Of a stretch of DNA of 64,000 nt, positions 1 to 11,082 are shown piece after piece. How positions within the stretch are numbered: the stretch's first letter is position 1; every line of letters begins with the position of its first letter. A program made the position numbers and the translations under genes. Source of the stretch: Diphasiastrum complanatum (taxonomy: Eukaryota; Streptophyta; Lycopodiopsida; Lycopodiales; Lycopodiaceae); the NCBI GenBank assembly GCA_029204225.1, contig CM055113.1, positions 12,362,234-12,426,233 of the forward strand, written 5' to 3'. A model generated the notes under the pieces. It saw only the letters and a program-made list of their open reading frames with translations, was not told where the DNA came from and did no database searches.

Positions 1-574
1 TAAGAAAAATAAAAAATTATAATGTTCTAAAATTTTGAATTCACTTAATTTAATAGTTATTTTTCACAATAACAATGATAATACCTAACGTTTATTTTTT
101 TTTGACAAACTAAAACTAAAATTTTAAAAATATCTTGCAACACAGTCTAAATTTTAAATTTTTGCAAAATGTAGTATCTTACAAATTATTATTTTTCTTC
201 TATTTCAAGGTTCAAAATTTACAAGAATTTTAAACTAGAATCGCAGGCCAGCCTCATAGACTCGTCATTTGTGTGTATTTTCTATAATGTTAATTGAAGA
301 CTTCAACTTTGTAGTGTCCTATAATGCATTGGACATGTATTTTGTTCTTGGAACTTCATCCAATTTTTAAATGATAGAACTTGCAAGGAATATATAACAT
401 CATTACAATGTTTCATGTCTTGGTGACTATAATAATTGGAAATCATTGAATCATAAATGATAAATGAAAACATATTTTAGCTGTTTATAGTTGACAACTA
501 ATTTTATTATATTTATATATAATGACATCTTTACAAGTACCAATATTTTTTGGAATTGCCTGGGTTTTTTTTCA

Positions 575-1729
575 ATATGTTATAACCATTTGAGCCACAT
601 GAAGCGAATAGATCTATATAGATTCTAAATTATTTGCAATCTTTTTGTCACAAGTAGTACACATTGTAGATATAATAAAATTATTTTTAAAAGGAGCATA
701 TAGAGATGCATCTGCCAACATTTTTGAAGGAGGGTTTTCACAGTGTTGGTGATATCTTTTCGTCAGTGATGTTGTTTGTCCAATGTAAACTTTTTTGTTT
801 TTGCTGCATTCTAATTTGTAGATGTGAATGTTCTTCGTGCTCTTTTTGGTGGAGGTGTGTTTTTTTGCATTCAAACAATTTATCTGCATAGTTAAACTTT
901 CAAAAATGAAATAGATAAACAGAGTTTGATATACCTTTGTAGCACTTGTTGATGCTACATCTTCTTCTGTGATAACCTGAAAATCGTGCAATAAAATTAA
1001 GTTGAAAATTATTTTCATATTTCATAATAGAAATATAAAAAAAAATTGTTCGTTATATCTTATGTTCTTGTATTTGAAGATGAGATTCAAATAGATGTGC
1101 TATTGTAGGATTGACCATTTGTATTACAGAAGAAAATGTGATTGGTCCATTTGTCAATTTGTTTCCACATTGATCAATGTGACCAAAGTGTTTATCCAGA
1201 TCAGCTGCAATTGCGTCAGATTGTGCATGAGTCATTTCATTCCAATCATTGATTGGAATGTTGTATCCTAAATACAAATTTCTCATTGTGTAGTAGGATT
1301 TGTTTACATTTTATTCAAATAAGGAATCGTTGTAGGATTTGTATGTATTGTTTTGGGAATAGTGGTTTGAAATTTTTTGAATAAATGGATTAGAAAATTG
1401 TTTATACAATAAAGTGTAGGTATTGATTACTAAAAAAAAAGGATATCAAAATACTAAATATTCTTGTTTTATAGATAGTTATCGTCAATTGGTCGACCAT
1501 TATCAGTACTTTGAAATTTATCCCGTGCATTTTTTTTCTCATCGATAAGTAATGATAGCAAGTATCTTGTTCTATAACCGTTATTAGTGACTATTTTATT
1601 ACATAAGGCAATCCACTGAGATTCCAATGTAGTTATTTCAAACCATGTGTTTGAATAGGGTCGAAATTCATTTTTGCATTTTATTTGGGTTTGACGTCTA
1701 GCAAAGGCTCGTCTAGTTCGTCTATTCAT
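575..1729 (-). pseudogene. Broken multi-exon GIY-YIG endonuclease gene, left-arm copy
   Basis: Visible exons are 976-935 and 883-about 575, separated by a 48-bp GT-AG intron. ORFs at 1286-1053 (77 residues) and 1729-1469 (86 residues, basic N-terminus) lie upstream on the same strand and probably belong to the gene. The last exon has the GIY-YIG layout: IYKLE, then VYIGQTTSLTKRYHQH with the second Tyr and the Arg, then NNLE with the metal-binding Glu. The expected end motif ending GYN is present but one frame away, just after NNLE, so a one-base loss breaks the reading frame. The same lesion is in the right-arm copy. Enzymes of this fold nick DNA and occur in homing endonucleases, Penelope-type retroelements and DNA viruses; the upstream ORFs match none I recognise, and no reverse transcriptase is nearby. 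Confidence 0.65.
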
Positions 1730-2332
1730 TTTAAGTTCAACTATCTATTATATTTATTAGTTGAATTTTGAATATGACATTGAATGATGAGGATCACCTC
1801 TTGATTTTTGAAATACTATTTTTTGTTCTGATATTATATCAATTGTAGAAAATCCTGCAAAAGCAACAAATAAATATTTTTAACATATGTTTAAAATTTA
1901 TTCAATTGAAGGACATTGATAAAACCAAATCAAATCACGCTAGTTCAGTTGATAATTAACAAGACAAATGGAATGACGATCTGTGTCATGATATCTAGCT
2001 TATAACTGCTCATTCTAGTCACCCTCAATGCAAATGCTAGTTGATCTGTTATTGCTTGATTGGTGAGAAGTTGAACTCTTGGTGAGAAACTTTTCAAACA
2101 TATTGTGAGCGTCCTCTACTTCCCACATTTTTCAGGAGAGCAGTTCTAACAAAAACATTTTTCACAAATCCATTTTCAATAATCTAAAACCACAAAGAAG
2201 GTGTTGTTAAAAAAATTCTAAGCTAGAGCATTTGAATCTAGGCATGACTTGTGTCACGCTTGAGCCTGTACGTCAACATAATTAGTAGATCTGAAAATTC
2301 CCAGTACTCATTGAAGGAGGGTAGGTCGAGCG
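1730..2332. other. Non-coding part of the left arm
   Basis: No ORF with recognisable content. It separates the outward-facing GIY-YIG gene from the inward-facing carboxylesterase exon and could hold the promoters of both. It is conserved in the right arm. Confidence 0.5.
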
Positions 2333-2529
2333 ATGGCGACTATTCCAAGACAAGTTCAGTATGAGATACTTGGAGTGAAGGTCTATCAGAATGGCACAGT
2401 TGATCGAGTTGATCGATTGGAGCACAATCTCATGTTCTCCACTGCACCAGCCAATCTCGATCATGCAACCCAAGGTGCCTTGTCCAAGGATGGCATCACA
2501 GGGAACTGGGTTCGCCTTTATATTCCAGA
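2333..2529 (+). pseudogene. Captured first exon of a CXE-type carboxylesterase, left arm
   Basis: The 66-residue reading frame from ATG 2333 matches the N-terminal region of plant carboxylesterases of the alpha/beta-hydrolase-3 (CXE/GID1-like) group: a short leader, a KVYQNGTVDRV segment like the family's RVYKDG-R-ER motif, a SKDGI segment, and VRLYIPE like the family's ARLYLP. A good splice donor (A|GTGAGT) follows at 2530, where a first exon would end. No later exon with the HGGG oxyanion or Ser-Asp-His residues is present in the window, so this cannot make an active enzyme. The right arm carries the same exon with a few substitutions, so capture preceded the duplication. The assignment rests on motif resemblance only. 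Confidence 0.65.
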
Positions 2530-2569
2530 GTGAGTATTATGTTTAGTTTCAGAGCAAGTCTAAAACTTT

Positions 2570-3396
2570 GTTCACAAACGCAATCTATACTATAAAAAAT
2601 ACAAAAATAAGCTTGGTAGAAGCCAAAAATCTTGTATATAGGATAAACACACATGTGTGGAGCCTGTTCCCACATGTGAAACTAGTGTACTTGTCATGTA
2701 CCATAATCATATATATTGTACATATGATTTAATTCAAGTTCTAGTGGCTAAAATAGCCAAAAACTAGTTTTCTAGAGATATGACACTTGGCATCAATCTA
2801 TTGATTGCATGAGCAAAATATTTTGAATAGGTGTCACATTCCATGTGTAGAGGACAGCTCACACGTGTGGAAATAGCTGAAGTAGGCAAGTTTTTGCTTC
2901 TAGAAGGTTTCCATGAAGATTTACATATAGTAGGAAATTGGACCAAAAATGTCCAAAATGGGAAGTTTGATCCAAGTGTCAAAATTGCATGATGATGACA
3001 AGGCATCCTCACACGTGTGAGATCTGATACATGATCAGTACCTCAAGCTCCAAGAAGTGTATATATAGAGGCATATTTGGCCATAATCAATGTGAGAGAT
3101 CAATCTTGATTTTGGAAGCAATTTTGTGTGATTCTCTCCATTTGTCTACATTTGTATTGATTGTTTTGAGGTTCTATCATAGTGTACTTGGAGTCCGTAC
3201 TCATATAGAGTTTCACACGTGTGAAACTAGAAAGTACACATACCTTCATTAATTATTATTCTTGTTAGGATGTCTAGAATTGATTTAGATTGATCTTAAT
3301 CTCAAGTAGATTGATAGATCAAGTAAATCTAACATCCAATCCCTCTTGATGATCAGATTAGGATCCACTCTTGGTCCATTTTGTACTTCTTCCTCA
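2570..3396 (+). repeat. 5' LTR of copia A (start approximate)
   Basis: It ends at CTCA (3396), directly before a PBS. It holds a TATATATA box near 3059 with the palindrome CACACGTGTG about 45 bp upstream, and further copies near 2872 and 3220. All but the last 26 bp is also present in the right inverted-repeat arm. The start is estimated; I found no clear TG terminus or target duplication. Confidence 0.55.
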
Positions 3397-3409
3397 TGGT
3401 ATCAGAGCC
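3397..3409 (+). other. Primer-binding site of copia A
   Basis: TGGTATCAGAGCC directly follows the LTR. It complements the 3' end of initiator-methionine tRNA, the usual primer of plant copia elements. Confidence 0.85.
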
Positions 3410-3997
3410 AAGTACAAGAGGTTTTATTGAAAATGATAGGGTTGATCCAAATCAAAGCCAAAATTAGCAAGTTTTAGAAAACTAGTCAAATTTTGGGTAG
3501 CGAGTTGGATTTGATAGATATCCTCAAAATTTTTGGTCTAGAACTTGTTGTGGGCTGTAGGAATCCTTTTCACACGTGTGAGGCCATACAGCTCCGGTTT
3601 TGACAGAGAAATTTCAAAAATTTGTACAATTTGACTCACATACCCAATTTGAGTGATTTTTAGTGCAAAATCAAGCATTTTCTATAGTGAATCTAATCTT
3701 ATGATTAGTTCTTGGATTAGATCAGCCAAAAAATTAACATTGAAGCTTGAATTAGGTGCATTAATTGATCTTCTCTGATTTTTTGAGTGTATGTTGAAGT
3801 TGAAAAGATAAATTGCTAAAAATCATAGAGTAAGGAGTGATTTTGCAAGTTTGAGATTAGAATCTAGATTTCCATCATTCTAGATTGGTTCATGAGTGAT
3901 AGGATCGTGTCTATAAGCATACTAATTGCTAGAAGACTTTAGTTTTAGATCTCTTAGAGAAACCATAAGAGTTTCTAGTGCTTTTTCACATTCAAAA

Positions 3998-4873
3998 ATG
4001 GCATCTATGGGTGGTTTTTTGCTTGAAGCTAGTGAAAGGCTTACATCCACTAATTATGCTACTTGGATAGTTCGAATGGAGTATTTGCTTGTACTTCATG
4101 ATCTTTATGACATAGTACTTGAGGTAGAAGTAGAACCTCAACAAGGAGTTGAATTGGCAAAGTACAAAAAGAGATGTAGAGTTGCATTACATTGCATAAA
4201 GATGAATGTAAGTAATGAACTTTTGAAGGAAATCTCATCTTGTACCACATCCAAAGAGGCATGGGATTCATTAAAAGCAATTTATGGATCCAAAAACACT
4301 TCAAGGATACTCATGCTTAGGAATCAAATTCTTCACAGCATGAAAGGAAGTAGTGAAAGTGCCCAAAATTATGTCTTTAGGGTCAAATCTTTGAATAAGG
4401 AGTTGTCTTCTATAGATGATAAAATCAAAGATGATGAGTTAGTTCAAATCATTTTTAATGGATTAGGAGATGATTATTCCAATCTTGTTCAAACCTTTGC
4501 TATTCAAGATTCACTTCCTAGTATTGAAAAACTTCAAAGTGTGCTTGTTAGTGAGGAGAGTATAATGCTTCATATCAAAAGTAGGATGAGTTCCCTATCT
4601 TTGAATGATGGTGATGAAAAAGCTAACTTTTCTTTGAAAGGCAAGAAGAAGAAGTTTCCATCCAAGAAGACTTGAGACATGGAGATGGAGAACAAAGATG
4701 GAGCATCAAGTTCCAAAGGCAAGAGCAAGAAGGACAAGAAGAAGCTAAAGTGTCTCTTTTGTGGAAAAAAGGGACATTTTGCATCCGAGTGCTACAAGAA
4801 GAAGAATGCCCAAGAGAAGGACAATCAAGGAAATCTTGTGCTTGAGGAGGAGGAAGAAGGCAATTCTCTTTGA
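3998..4873 (+). pseudogene. Copia A gag (capsid and zinc knuckle)
   Basis: The reading frame from ATG 3998 gives a UBN2/Retrotran_gag-type capsid, with the LTSTNYATWIVRMEYLL start, a CRVALHCIKMNV segment and an EAWDSLKAIYGS segment. A TGA at 4673 splits it from the following ORF, whose CLFCGKKGHFASEC is a CX2CX4HX4C nucleic-acid-binding knuckle. Copia gag and pol normally form one polyprotein, so the stop marks decay. The capsid would form the cytoplasmic particle that packages the element RNA. Confidence 0.85.
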
Positions 4874-4879
4874 TGGTAT

Positions 4880-6480
4880 CCTCACCACAAACATCTAATC
4901 AAGACACTTGGTGGATTGATATGGGGCAAGCTCTCACATGACTCACCAAAAAGACTACTTTTCTAATCTATTTTCTTACAATAGTTCTAAGAGATTTATC
5001 TTCATTTCAAGTGATCAATAATGTGAGATTGTAGGTGTTGGATCCATTCCTTATGTGTAGGATCATCTAAAAAAGTAGATCTAGACAATGTTCTTTATGT
5101 AGCTTCAATTACAAAGAACTTGTTGAGTGTAGGACAACTTATGGATAGTGGATTAGATGTATATTTCAAGCATGCATGTTCTATCTTGAAAGATGGAAAA
5201 TGTATTGCTAGTGGTTTCAAGCAAGGGAGGTTATTCAAATTGGATGCTAATGTGATGGTTGGAAGTGTGAACATGGAGCTCACTCAAGTGGAATTATGGC
5301 ACAAAAGGTTAGGCCATCCTAACTACAAAGCTATGGAGACCATGGTGACAAAGGAGCTAGCAAGTGGACTTCCCAAAACCATATCCAAGTGGCTTTGTGA
5401 AGCTTGTGGACTCTCCAAATCTCATAAGCTTCCTTTCAAGAGATCTTTGATAAGATCTAACTCTCCTCTTGACCTTATACACTCGGATGTTCGTTCATTT
5501 TCACGTGAATCAAATGGTGGAGCTCTCATGTATGTCACTTTTATTGATGATAGATCAAGATATTCTTGGGTTTATCTCTTGTCTAAGAAAAGTGAAGTCT
5601 TTGAGTCCTTTGGAAAGTTCAAAACTCTTGTGGAAAAACAACTTAATACTAGCTTGAAAGTATTAAGAAGTGAAAATGGAGGGGATTACATCTCCAATAG
5701 GATGAAAGAGTTTTGTGAAACTAATGGCATTAAAAGAGAGTATACTTGCACATATACTCCACAACAAAATGGAGTAGCTGAGAGAAAGAATAGGACACTA
5801 TGTGAGTGTGCTAAAGCTATGAGATTAGATGCATCTCTTCCTATTTCATTGGGGAGAAGCTATTTTATGTGAAAACTTTCTTTGTAATAGAATAACTAAT
5901 AGTGCCATTAAAGGACTTACACCATTAGAGGAGTTTTGAGTTCCAAAAAGACCCTTTAAGAATTCGTGCAAGATGCCTTTTTTATTATTGAAATATTATA
6001 ACACCAATACTTTTGACTTGCCATAACTTCTTAATCGTAGCTCAAAAGTATGTTATCTAACATATCATTGGAAAGCCCTTGTCAAGCACTTTCTAATGCA
6101 CCAAACTCTGCTAAATTCGGGCTTAACACTAAAAAGTTATGCCATTTTTAGTATGGAATCAAAATGTGGACTCAAAAAGCTACGTTATATAGATTTCAAA
6201 TTTGAGTGTTTTGATTGGTCCATGTGTAAGAAAAATTTGAGAAAAAATATAAAGAATCTTTACAAAGGGTCTTTTTGGGATTTAGAACTCCTCTAATGCT
6301 TATGAAGTATTGTTTGGCAAAAAGCCAAATCTAAGTGATTTGAAAGTTTTTGGATGTACTTGTTATGTATATATTCCTTTAGAAACAAGGAAAAAAAAAG
6401 GTGCCACTTCTTTCAAAGGCATATTTGTTGGTTATAATGAAAGTAAGAAAGCTCATAGGATATTTGATCCTATTAAGAGC
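4880..6480 (+). pseudogene. Copia A pol remnant: protease and integrase
   Basis: 4895-5110 is a frameshifted protease remnant (WWID followed by GASSHM-like residues in a shifted frame). 5120-5872 reads as the GAG-pre-integrase zinc domain (HKRLGH...CEACGLSKSHK) and the integrase core, with LIHSDV, LRSENGGDY (D-D-E family; the Asp motif is altered to SENGGD) and PQQNGVAERKNRTL. After the MITE the frame resumes with YEVLFGKKPN to RIFDPIK. Nothing further of pol remains. Confidence 0.85.
5923..6298. mobile_element. MITE sharing the termini of the 35.8-45.1 kb element
   Basis: This 376-bp insert begins CATTAGAGGAGTT and ends with the matching inverted sequence, about 35 bp at each end including AAAAAGACCCTTT. 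It has no ORF of its own. Removing exactly these bases restores the copia codons for GLTPYEVLFG (aca|cct tat), the residues expected there and seen with the same codons in copia C, so no target duplication is evident. The inner right flank also matches the large element (tagatttcaaat, then ttttgattgg, near 6190 and 44980), so it is a relative or deletion derivative, not a chance TIR match. Confidence 0.9.
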
Positions 6481-7633
6481 GCAAGCTCTTATACTTGATA
6501 TCTTTTGTGATATCAAATTATTCTTCAGTTTGAATCAATTTGTTTCGGTATCAGAGAATTGATTTTCACAACACTGTATCTTTCTCTTAATGATAATCGA
6601 ATTATCGACAGTGTAAAGTTCTAGATGGATTCTCAAAGTAAAGCCGGTCTTAGTGTAGACAAGCTGAATGGATCCAATTATCATTTATGGAAACTTAAGA
6701 TGAAGACCTTGCTCATCACCAACAAGTTGTGGGATGCTGCTACAGGTATCGATGTGAAGCTTGAAGATGACATAGATGACTCAAAGTGAAAATCGAAGGA
6801 TAGTAAAGCTTTCACGCTTATTATCCTCAATATATCAGAGACTCAGATTGGCCACGTAGCTGAAGCCAAAACTTTAAAAGAAGTTTGGAACATCTTGAGC
6901 TCTCTATATGATGTGAGAGACATAACTACCAAGTTGCATCTTCGAAGGAAATTCTTCACACTCAAGATGTCGAACAATGATTCTCTTCAGAATCATATTA
7001 ACTAGTTTAAGAATCTCTTGCAATAGATGGCCATTGTCAGATCAATCATAGACAATTAAGATGCAATTATGACATTACTTTCAAGTGTGCCCTCTACATA
7101 TGAGAACTAGGTGATGATCATATCGACACACTCATATTTAACTCTTGCCAGAATTATCACTATGTTGCTGCAAGAAGATAATCACAGAAGTCAAGACACT
7201 TCATCTACCTTTTCGTCTCATGCTCTGTATGTCAACAAAGGCTCGAAACGACAAAAGCAAAAAAGCTCCAAGCAGTTTGCATCGAATCTAAAATAGACTC
7301 AATGTGAAGAACAATTATCGAATCCACATTAGTCAAAGAAGAAGATGTTTTATAGGTATTGCAAGCTCAATAACCATGAGATCCAAGATTGCCAAAATCT
7401 CAAAGCAAAAAATGTAGCCAAGCAACTTGATCAACAAGCGACTACAGTTACAGCATCTCCAGAAGTCGAAATGGATGAAGGCACTTTTATGGTCAAAGAC
7501 AAAGACGCGAATTCGGATGATTCGTGGTTTCTAAATTTTGGAGCTACTCAACATATGACCAATCATCGTGAGATTTTCCATTCTTATATGCCTCAACACA
7601 AAGAAGTATGTTCATCTTGGTGATGATAGCACT
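6481..7633 (+). mobile_element. Copia D, 5' part
   Basis: The 5' portion of an older copia element. A PBS-like GGTATCAGAGA lies near 6556 and gag starts at 6625. Its LTR upstream is reduced to at most about 70 bp. It is interrupted at 7633 by copia B, and the same reading frame resumes at 31626 after the duplicated GCACT. Confidence 0.8.
6625..7633 (+). pseudogene. Copia D gag and start of protease
   Basis: Translation from ATG 6625 gives a copia capsid (LNGSNYHLWKLKMKTLL, then LHLRRKFFTLKM), with several in-frame stops. A knuckle (CKLNNHEIQDC, first Cys pair altered) lies near 7350-7400, followed by a protease-like SWFLNFGATQHMT near 7520. The protease Asp is replaced by Asn, so this copy could not have been active as it stands. 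The frame is cut by the copia B insertion in a GDDSTHTIEGEG segment that completes on the far side at 31621. Confidence 0.85.
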
Positions 7634-8998
7634 TGTTTGAAATTTAGCCCACAGTTGCCTCCTTGGTGAATGACTAATTTCTATTTCATGATTCTTCCTG
7701 CATGTTTATTGATCATTGATCTAGGGTTACGTGAAACCAACTTTGGTTCTATGTCTACTCATCTGATACCTGCAGGAATCGCAAACCTAGACAACCAATT
7801 TATTTGAAGAACATCTACAACGGGCCTGATCTCTAGCAAAGGATAACCAATCCTGTCATAATTTCAAAGTTCAGATGTTAAGTTCAATAATTTGAAGTCA
7901 TTGAGTACTTGTCCATCTTCAAGGACTTTCACAAAATTAGCATTTAGAACAAGTCTATAGAAATACATTACTTTCGTGATAGTTTGCAAAAATACTCTAA
8001 GTGTCATGACAGTCTGCAGAAATGAACTATGTTTTCAACAGCTTCGGCTTTTTTGCATTTCCCCAAAATGCAACACTTGCATAGTTCAAAAGTATAATCG
8101 AAGGTCATCTATTTTCATAAGTTAAACTGTTTCAAGGTCACTTTTGGCTTTTTTGAAAAATCTCGAAGAGAGAGAAAATGCCGAAGGTAATCTATTTTGA
8201 ACGAGAAACGTTCCCAGTCACTTCCCAAAATTTACGAAGTGAGAGAATTTGTCAGTGATGTCCTCGTCTGCGTCAACATTCCTGATTTTTTAACCGTATA
8301 CATACTGTGTACAGTTGTCACAAAAGTCATATACTTCCAAGTACAACGGCTTTTCTAATTAAGTGACAAGCATTCAATGTAATTAATACATAGATGAAAT
8401 CTATAAATAGATCATCCAAGCATAGATTAGTGGTTGCTCCGTCCATGAGACACATTATTTGAGCCTCCCAATTACGCCATCATTTTTTGTTGTAATTGCT
8501 ATTTTGTATTTTTCTTCAGTGTAATATAATAGTAGCTTGTTTTTATCTGTATACAACGTAGATGAATGCTTGTTGTGATTGAATGCACTTTCATTGTTGT
8601 TTGATCGCGCTTGTTTACTCACTCTGATCAAAAGATGGACGTCTACGACTCCTCAGTTTCTGATCAGATGATGGTTGTCTTTGACGCCTGAGAAACTCGC
8701 GATATCATACTGCCCTTCCATTTAGTTCAGAACTATAATTCACATTGAATCTGATTTCAGTAGCACCACACACAAACCATCTCTAATTTCTTCGGTGCAC
8801 TGTACTCTTATTTTAGAGTATGAATTAATTTTTAAGATCTCGTTGGGCAATTAGAACACTCAAGGCTATGATTACAATTAGCATAAGCCGTCTATTAGAC
8901 TATTTTTGCACCTCGCAGCCAATTGGAATGGGAGAGTTGTTCCGCAATATCTCTACTCTCTTCTTCGTTCACGTTCTTCTATCTCCCTTGTCCCATCA
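7634..8998 (+). repeat. 5' LTR of copia B
   Basis: It starts TGTTTGAAATTT and ends CCATCA, with the PBS TGGTATTAGAGC four bases later at 9002. At about 1365 bp it is long for copia. It matches 24020-25402 plus 31533-31620. A stretch near 8400 (tataaatag) is a TATA-box candidate. Confidence 0.9.
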
Positions 8999-9001
8999 GA
9001 T

Positions 9002-9014
9002 TGGTATTAGAGCA
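9002..9014 (+). other. Primer-binding site of copia B
   Basis: TGGTATTAGAGCA complements the initiator-methionine tRNA 3' end with one mismatch. Confidence 0.8.
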
Positions 9015-9065
9015 TAGCTCAAATAAATTGAGGGATTAAGTTTGTTCTATTTGTGTACTGTTATC

Positions 9066-9819
9066 ATGTCTCATATAGGTAGCTCTTCATCTTCATCACT
9101 CAGTGAAGCTAGAGTCATTGACAAGTTCAATGATTCTAGCTTCTACATTTGGAAGCTAAAACTTATAATGATGTTGATAGATAGAGATCTTTGGGATGTA
9201 GTGGAAGGTGCAGACCTGAAACCAGAAGATGGTGATCAAGCAAAGGCCTGGAGGTTCAAAGATCAGAAGGCCCTAGCATGTATCACACTCAATCTGGCCC
9301 GACTCCCAAATATCTCACGTTACCATATGCAAAACCTCTAAGGAAGCACTGGACTTGTTATCAATTCTTTATGAGACTCACGATGTAACCACGAGATTAC
9401 ATTTTAGAAGGAAGTTCTTTATCCTTAGCATGTCTGATTCTACTGCCATCACTTCTCACATCAACAGCTTCAAACCCCTGTTAGATCAGTTATCAGCTGT
9501 AGGATGTTCTATTCAAGATGATGATGCCATTATGACCTTGCTATCTTCTCTTCCAAAGTCCTATGAGCACTTTGTCGTGATGATCTCCACACAACCCAAC
9601 CTCACTCTTCAAAAGGTAATCGGGCATCTTCTTCAAGAAGAAATGCAGAGAAAGACTAGCAGCCTGTCCATCAAAGACAAATCCATGACACTATACACCA
9701 AGAAGAAAGACTATTTCAAGGGCAAGAATCAAGTGCAACAGCAACATCAGAAGCCTCACACTCAAGGTGAGCATGGAGGATCGCACAAGAAGATTTTTTG
9801 TAGATATTGTGAAAGAGCT
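9066..9819 (+). pseudogene. Copia B gag, 5' part
   Basis: From ATG 9066 the frame reads a copia capsid (FNDSSFYIWKLKLIMMLIDRD) and stops at about 9341; the sequence continues in a shifted frame from 9355 (LHFRRKFFILSMSDS, LLSSLPKSYEHF). The zinc knuckle begins FCRYCER at 9800-9817 and is cut there by the gypsy insertion. The second half of the knuckle, ANHDIMECC, lies at 20794-20820, giving a proper CX2CX4HX4C only when the two sides are read together. Confidence 0.9.
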
Positions 9820-11082
9820 TGTCGTGCTATACCAACAGGTTTAATATAGATTTTGTAGTGAAAAGTATCGTTCCCACAGAGGACAGCGTAAGAAAGACAT
9901 GTTTTTTGTGTAATTATGGCAGGTGGTTTTGAATGTTATTCTGGTTGTCAACAGACATTAAAAAGTAAGCAGTATTACTTATATTTGGAATGGGTAATGT
10001 TAATGAATTCAGAACAACTATCTCGCCTCTATCGAATTGAGGGAAGCACATTCTACAAATGAAATGTTATCAGAGTAGTACAACAGACTACACTCTGGCT
10101 GACTAAGGTGTCAACAGAGAATTGGGAATTGTTTGATGTATTCACGACTGCGCAGACAATTAATTAATGGAGTTCGCGAACTATTTGTTCATAAACAATA
10201 GTCCTCAACAACTAAAGCCCATCTTAATGGCTAAAGAGCACAAATGGTTTTAGAGCACATTAGAAACTTATGTCAATGCCAGTCAGATAAACAGATCAGA
10301 GACTCAATTCTTCAGACAGGGATTGTCATCTCATTTATATACATACAACTTAATTCAATGATCGTGCTAGACTGCACAAAGATAGTCATTATTCGAGTGT
10401 CGAAAAGAAAGTATTTGCAACAAACAAATAAGATGATTTTAACACAGTTCTTTAGAGCATGCTTTACAGAAACACAACAAACGACTACAATGCACTAGAG
10501 CGTCTGTCTGATCAAAGAGTAGTTCATAAGATGCATTAGAGATTGTTAGCAGACTCAAGATCACTCACACTCAGCAGTGCGGAGAACAGAGATAAGGGAG
10601 AATAACTCACAGAACTCTATTCACTTCTTCAATCTCTTACATAAGCATAAACTCTTCTCTCTTGATGATCGAGACTGAAGTGTGAGATCAATATATGTTC
10701 TACGGGGCGAACAAATACACCTCTTAAACAATAGGTGTGTCACTCCCGTGAAAGGGTCTAGTTCAGAATTAAACTGAAAATACGTTCAACTATACCATAA
10801 GAGGTATACTTAACTATGAGTTAAAGTTACTCTAGTTTAACATGTCTTTTCATAACTAGTCGTTTCGTATGGACGACCTAGTTAAAGATTATCCAAGGCA
10901 ATGTCTTTTCCTATTAAAGGTCTAGCCCTTAATTTATAAGACAAGTACCTAGGAGATATATTCTCGAAAAATGACTTAGGCCTCTTCATGATTTATACTT
11001 AACTAGCTCATATCTTCATTTTCGAGTATATCATGCCATATTTATGTTGATATTCAATTTTTGACATTTGTGTGGAATCACA
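9820..11082 (-). repeat. 3' LTR of the gypsy element
   Basis: About 1263 bp, matching 19557-20788 with substitutions and small indels. Its inner side (11083-11100) is the purine tract GAGGAAGGGA on the minus strand, a fitting polypurine tract. Confidence 0.92.

Larger units (their letters stand above)
1..3370. repeat. Left arm of a large inverted repeat
   Basis: The sequence reappears in reverse complement at 60840-64000. Base 143 pairs with base 64000, so the repeat runs beyond the right window edge. The inner limit is sharp: both arms share the CCACTC at 3365-3370 (opposite 60840-60845) and then diverge. The two arms differ by scattered substitutions and small indels; the 77-residue ORF at 1053-1286 differs from its partner at only 2 residues. 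Contents in order are AT-rich non-coding DNA, a broken GIY-YIG gene, a carboxylesterase exon and a copia LTR. Whether this is an inverted duplication or the ends of one giant element cannot be decided from the window. Confidence 0.95.
2570..6480 (+). mobile_element. Truncated Ty1/copia retrotransposon A
   Basis: The element has a 5' LTR, a PBS, gag, a decayed protease and integrase, then stops near 6480, where the leader of copia D begins. Reverse transcriptase, RNase H and the 3' LTR are missing. A 376-bp MITE (5923-6298) sits in the integrase region. The gag is clearly related to that of copia C. About 600 bp of untranslated leader (3397-3997) follows the PBS. Confidence 0.85.

Noticed and set aside
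706-891. ORF on the strand opposite the GIY-YIG gene
   Set aside because: It lies antisense to the better-supported GIY-YIG exon and its translation has no recognisable content.
575-1729. Penelope-like retroelement from the GIY-YIG domain
   Set aside because: No reverse transcriptase was found in either arm, and the gene has introns and unrelated upstream exons.
1-3370. Giant-virus insertion, because GIY-YIG enzymes are common in such viruses
   Set aside because: No capsid, polymerase or other viral gene is present; the arms hold a plant exon and an LTR.
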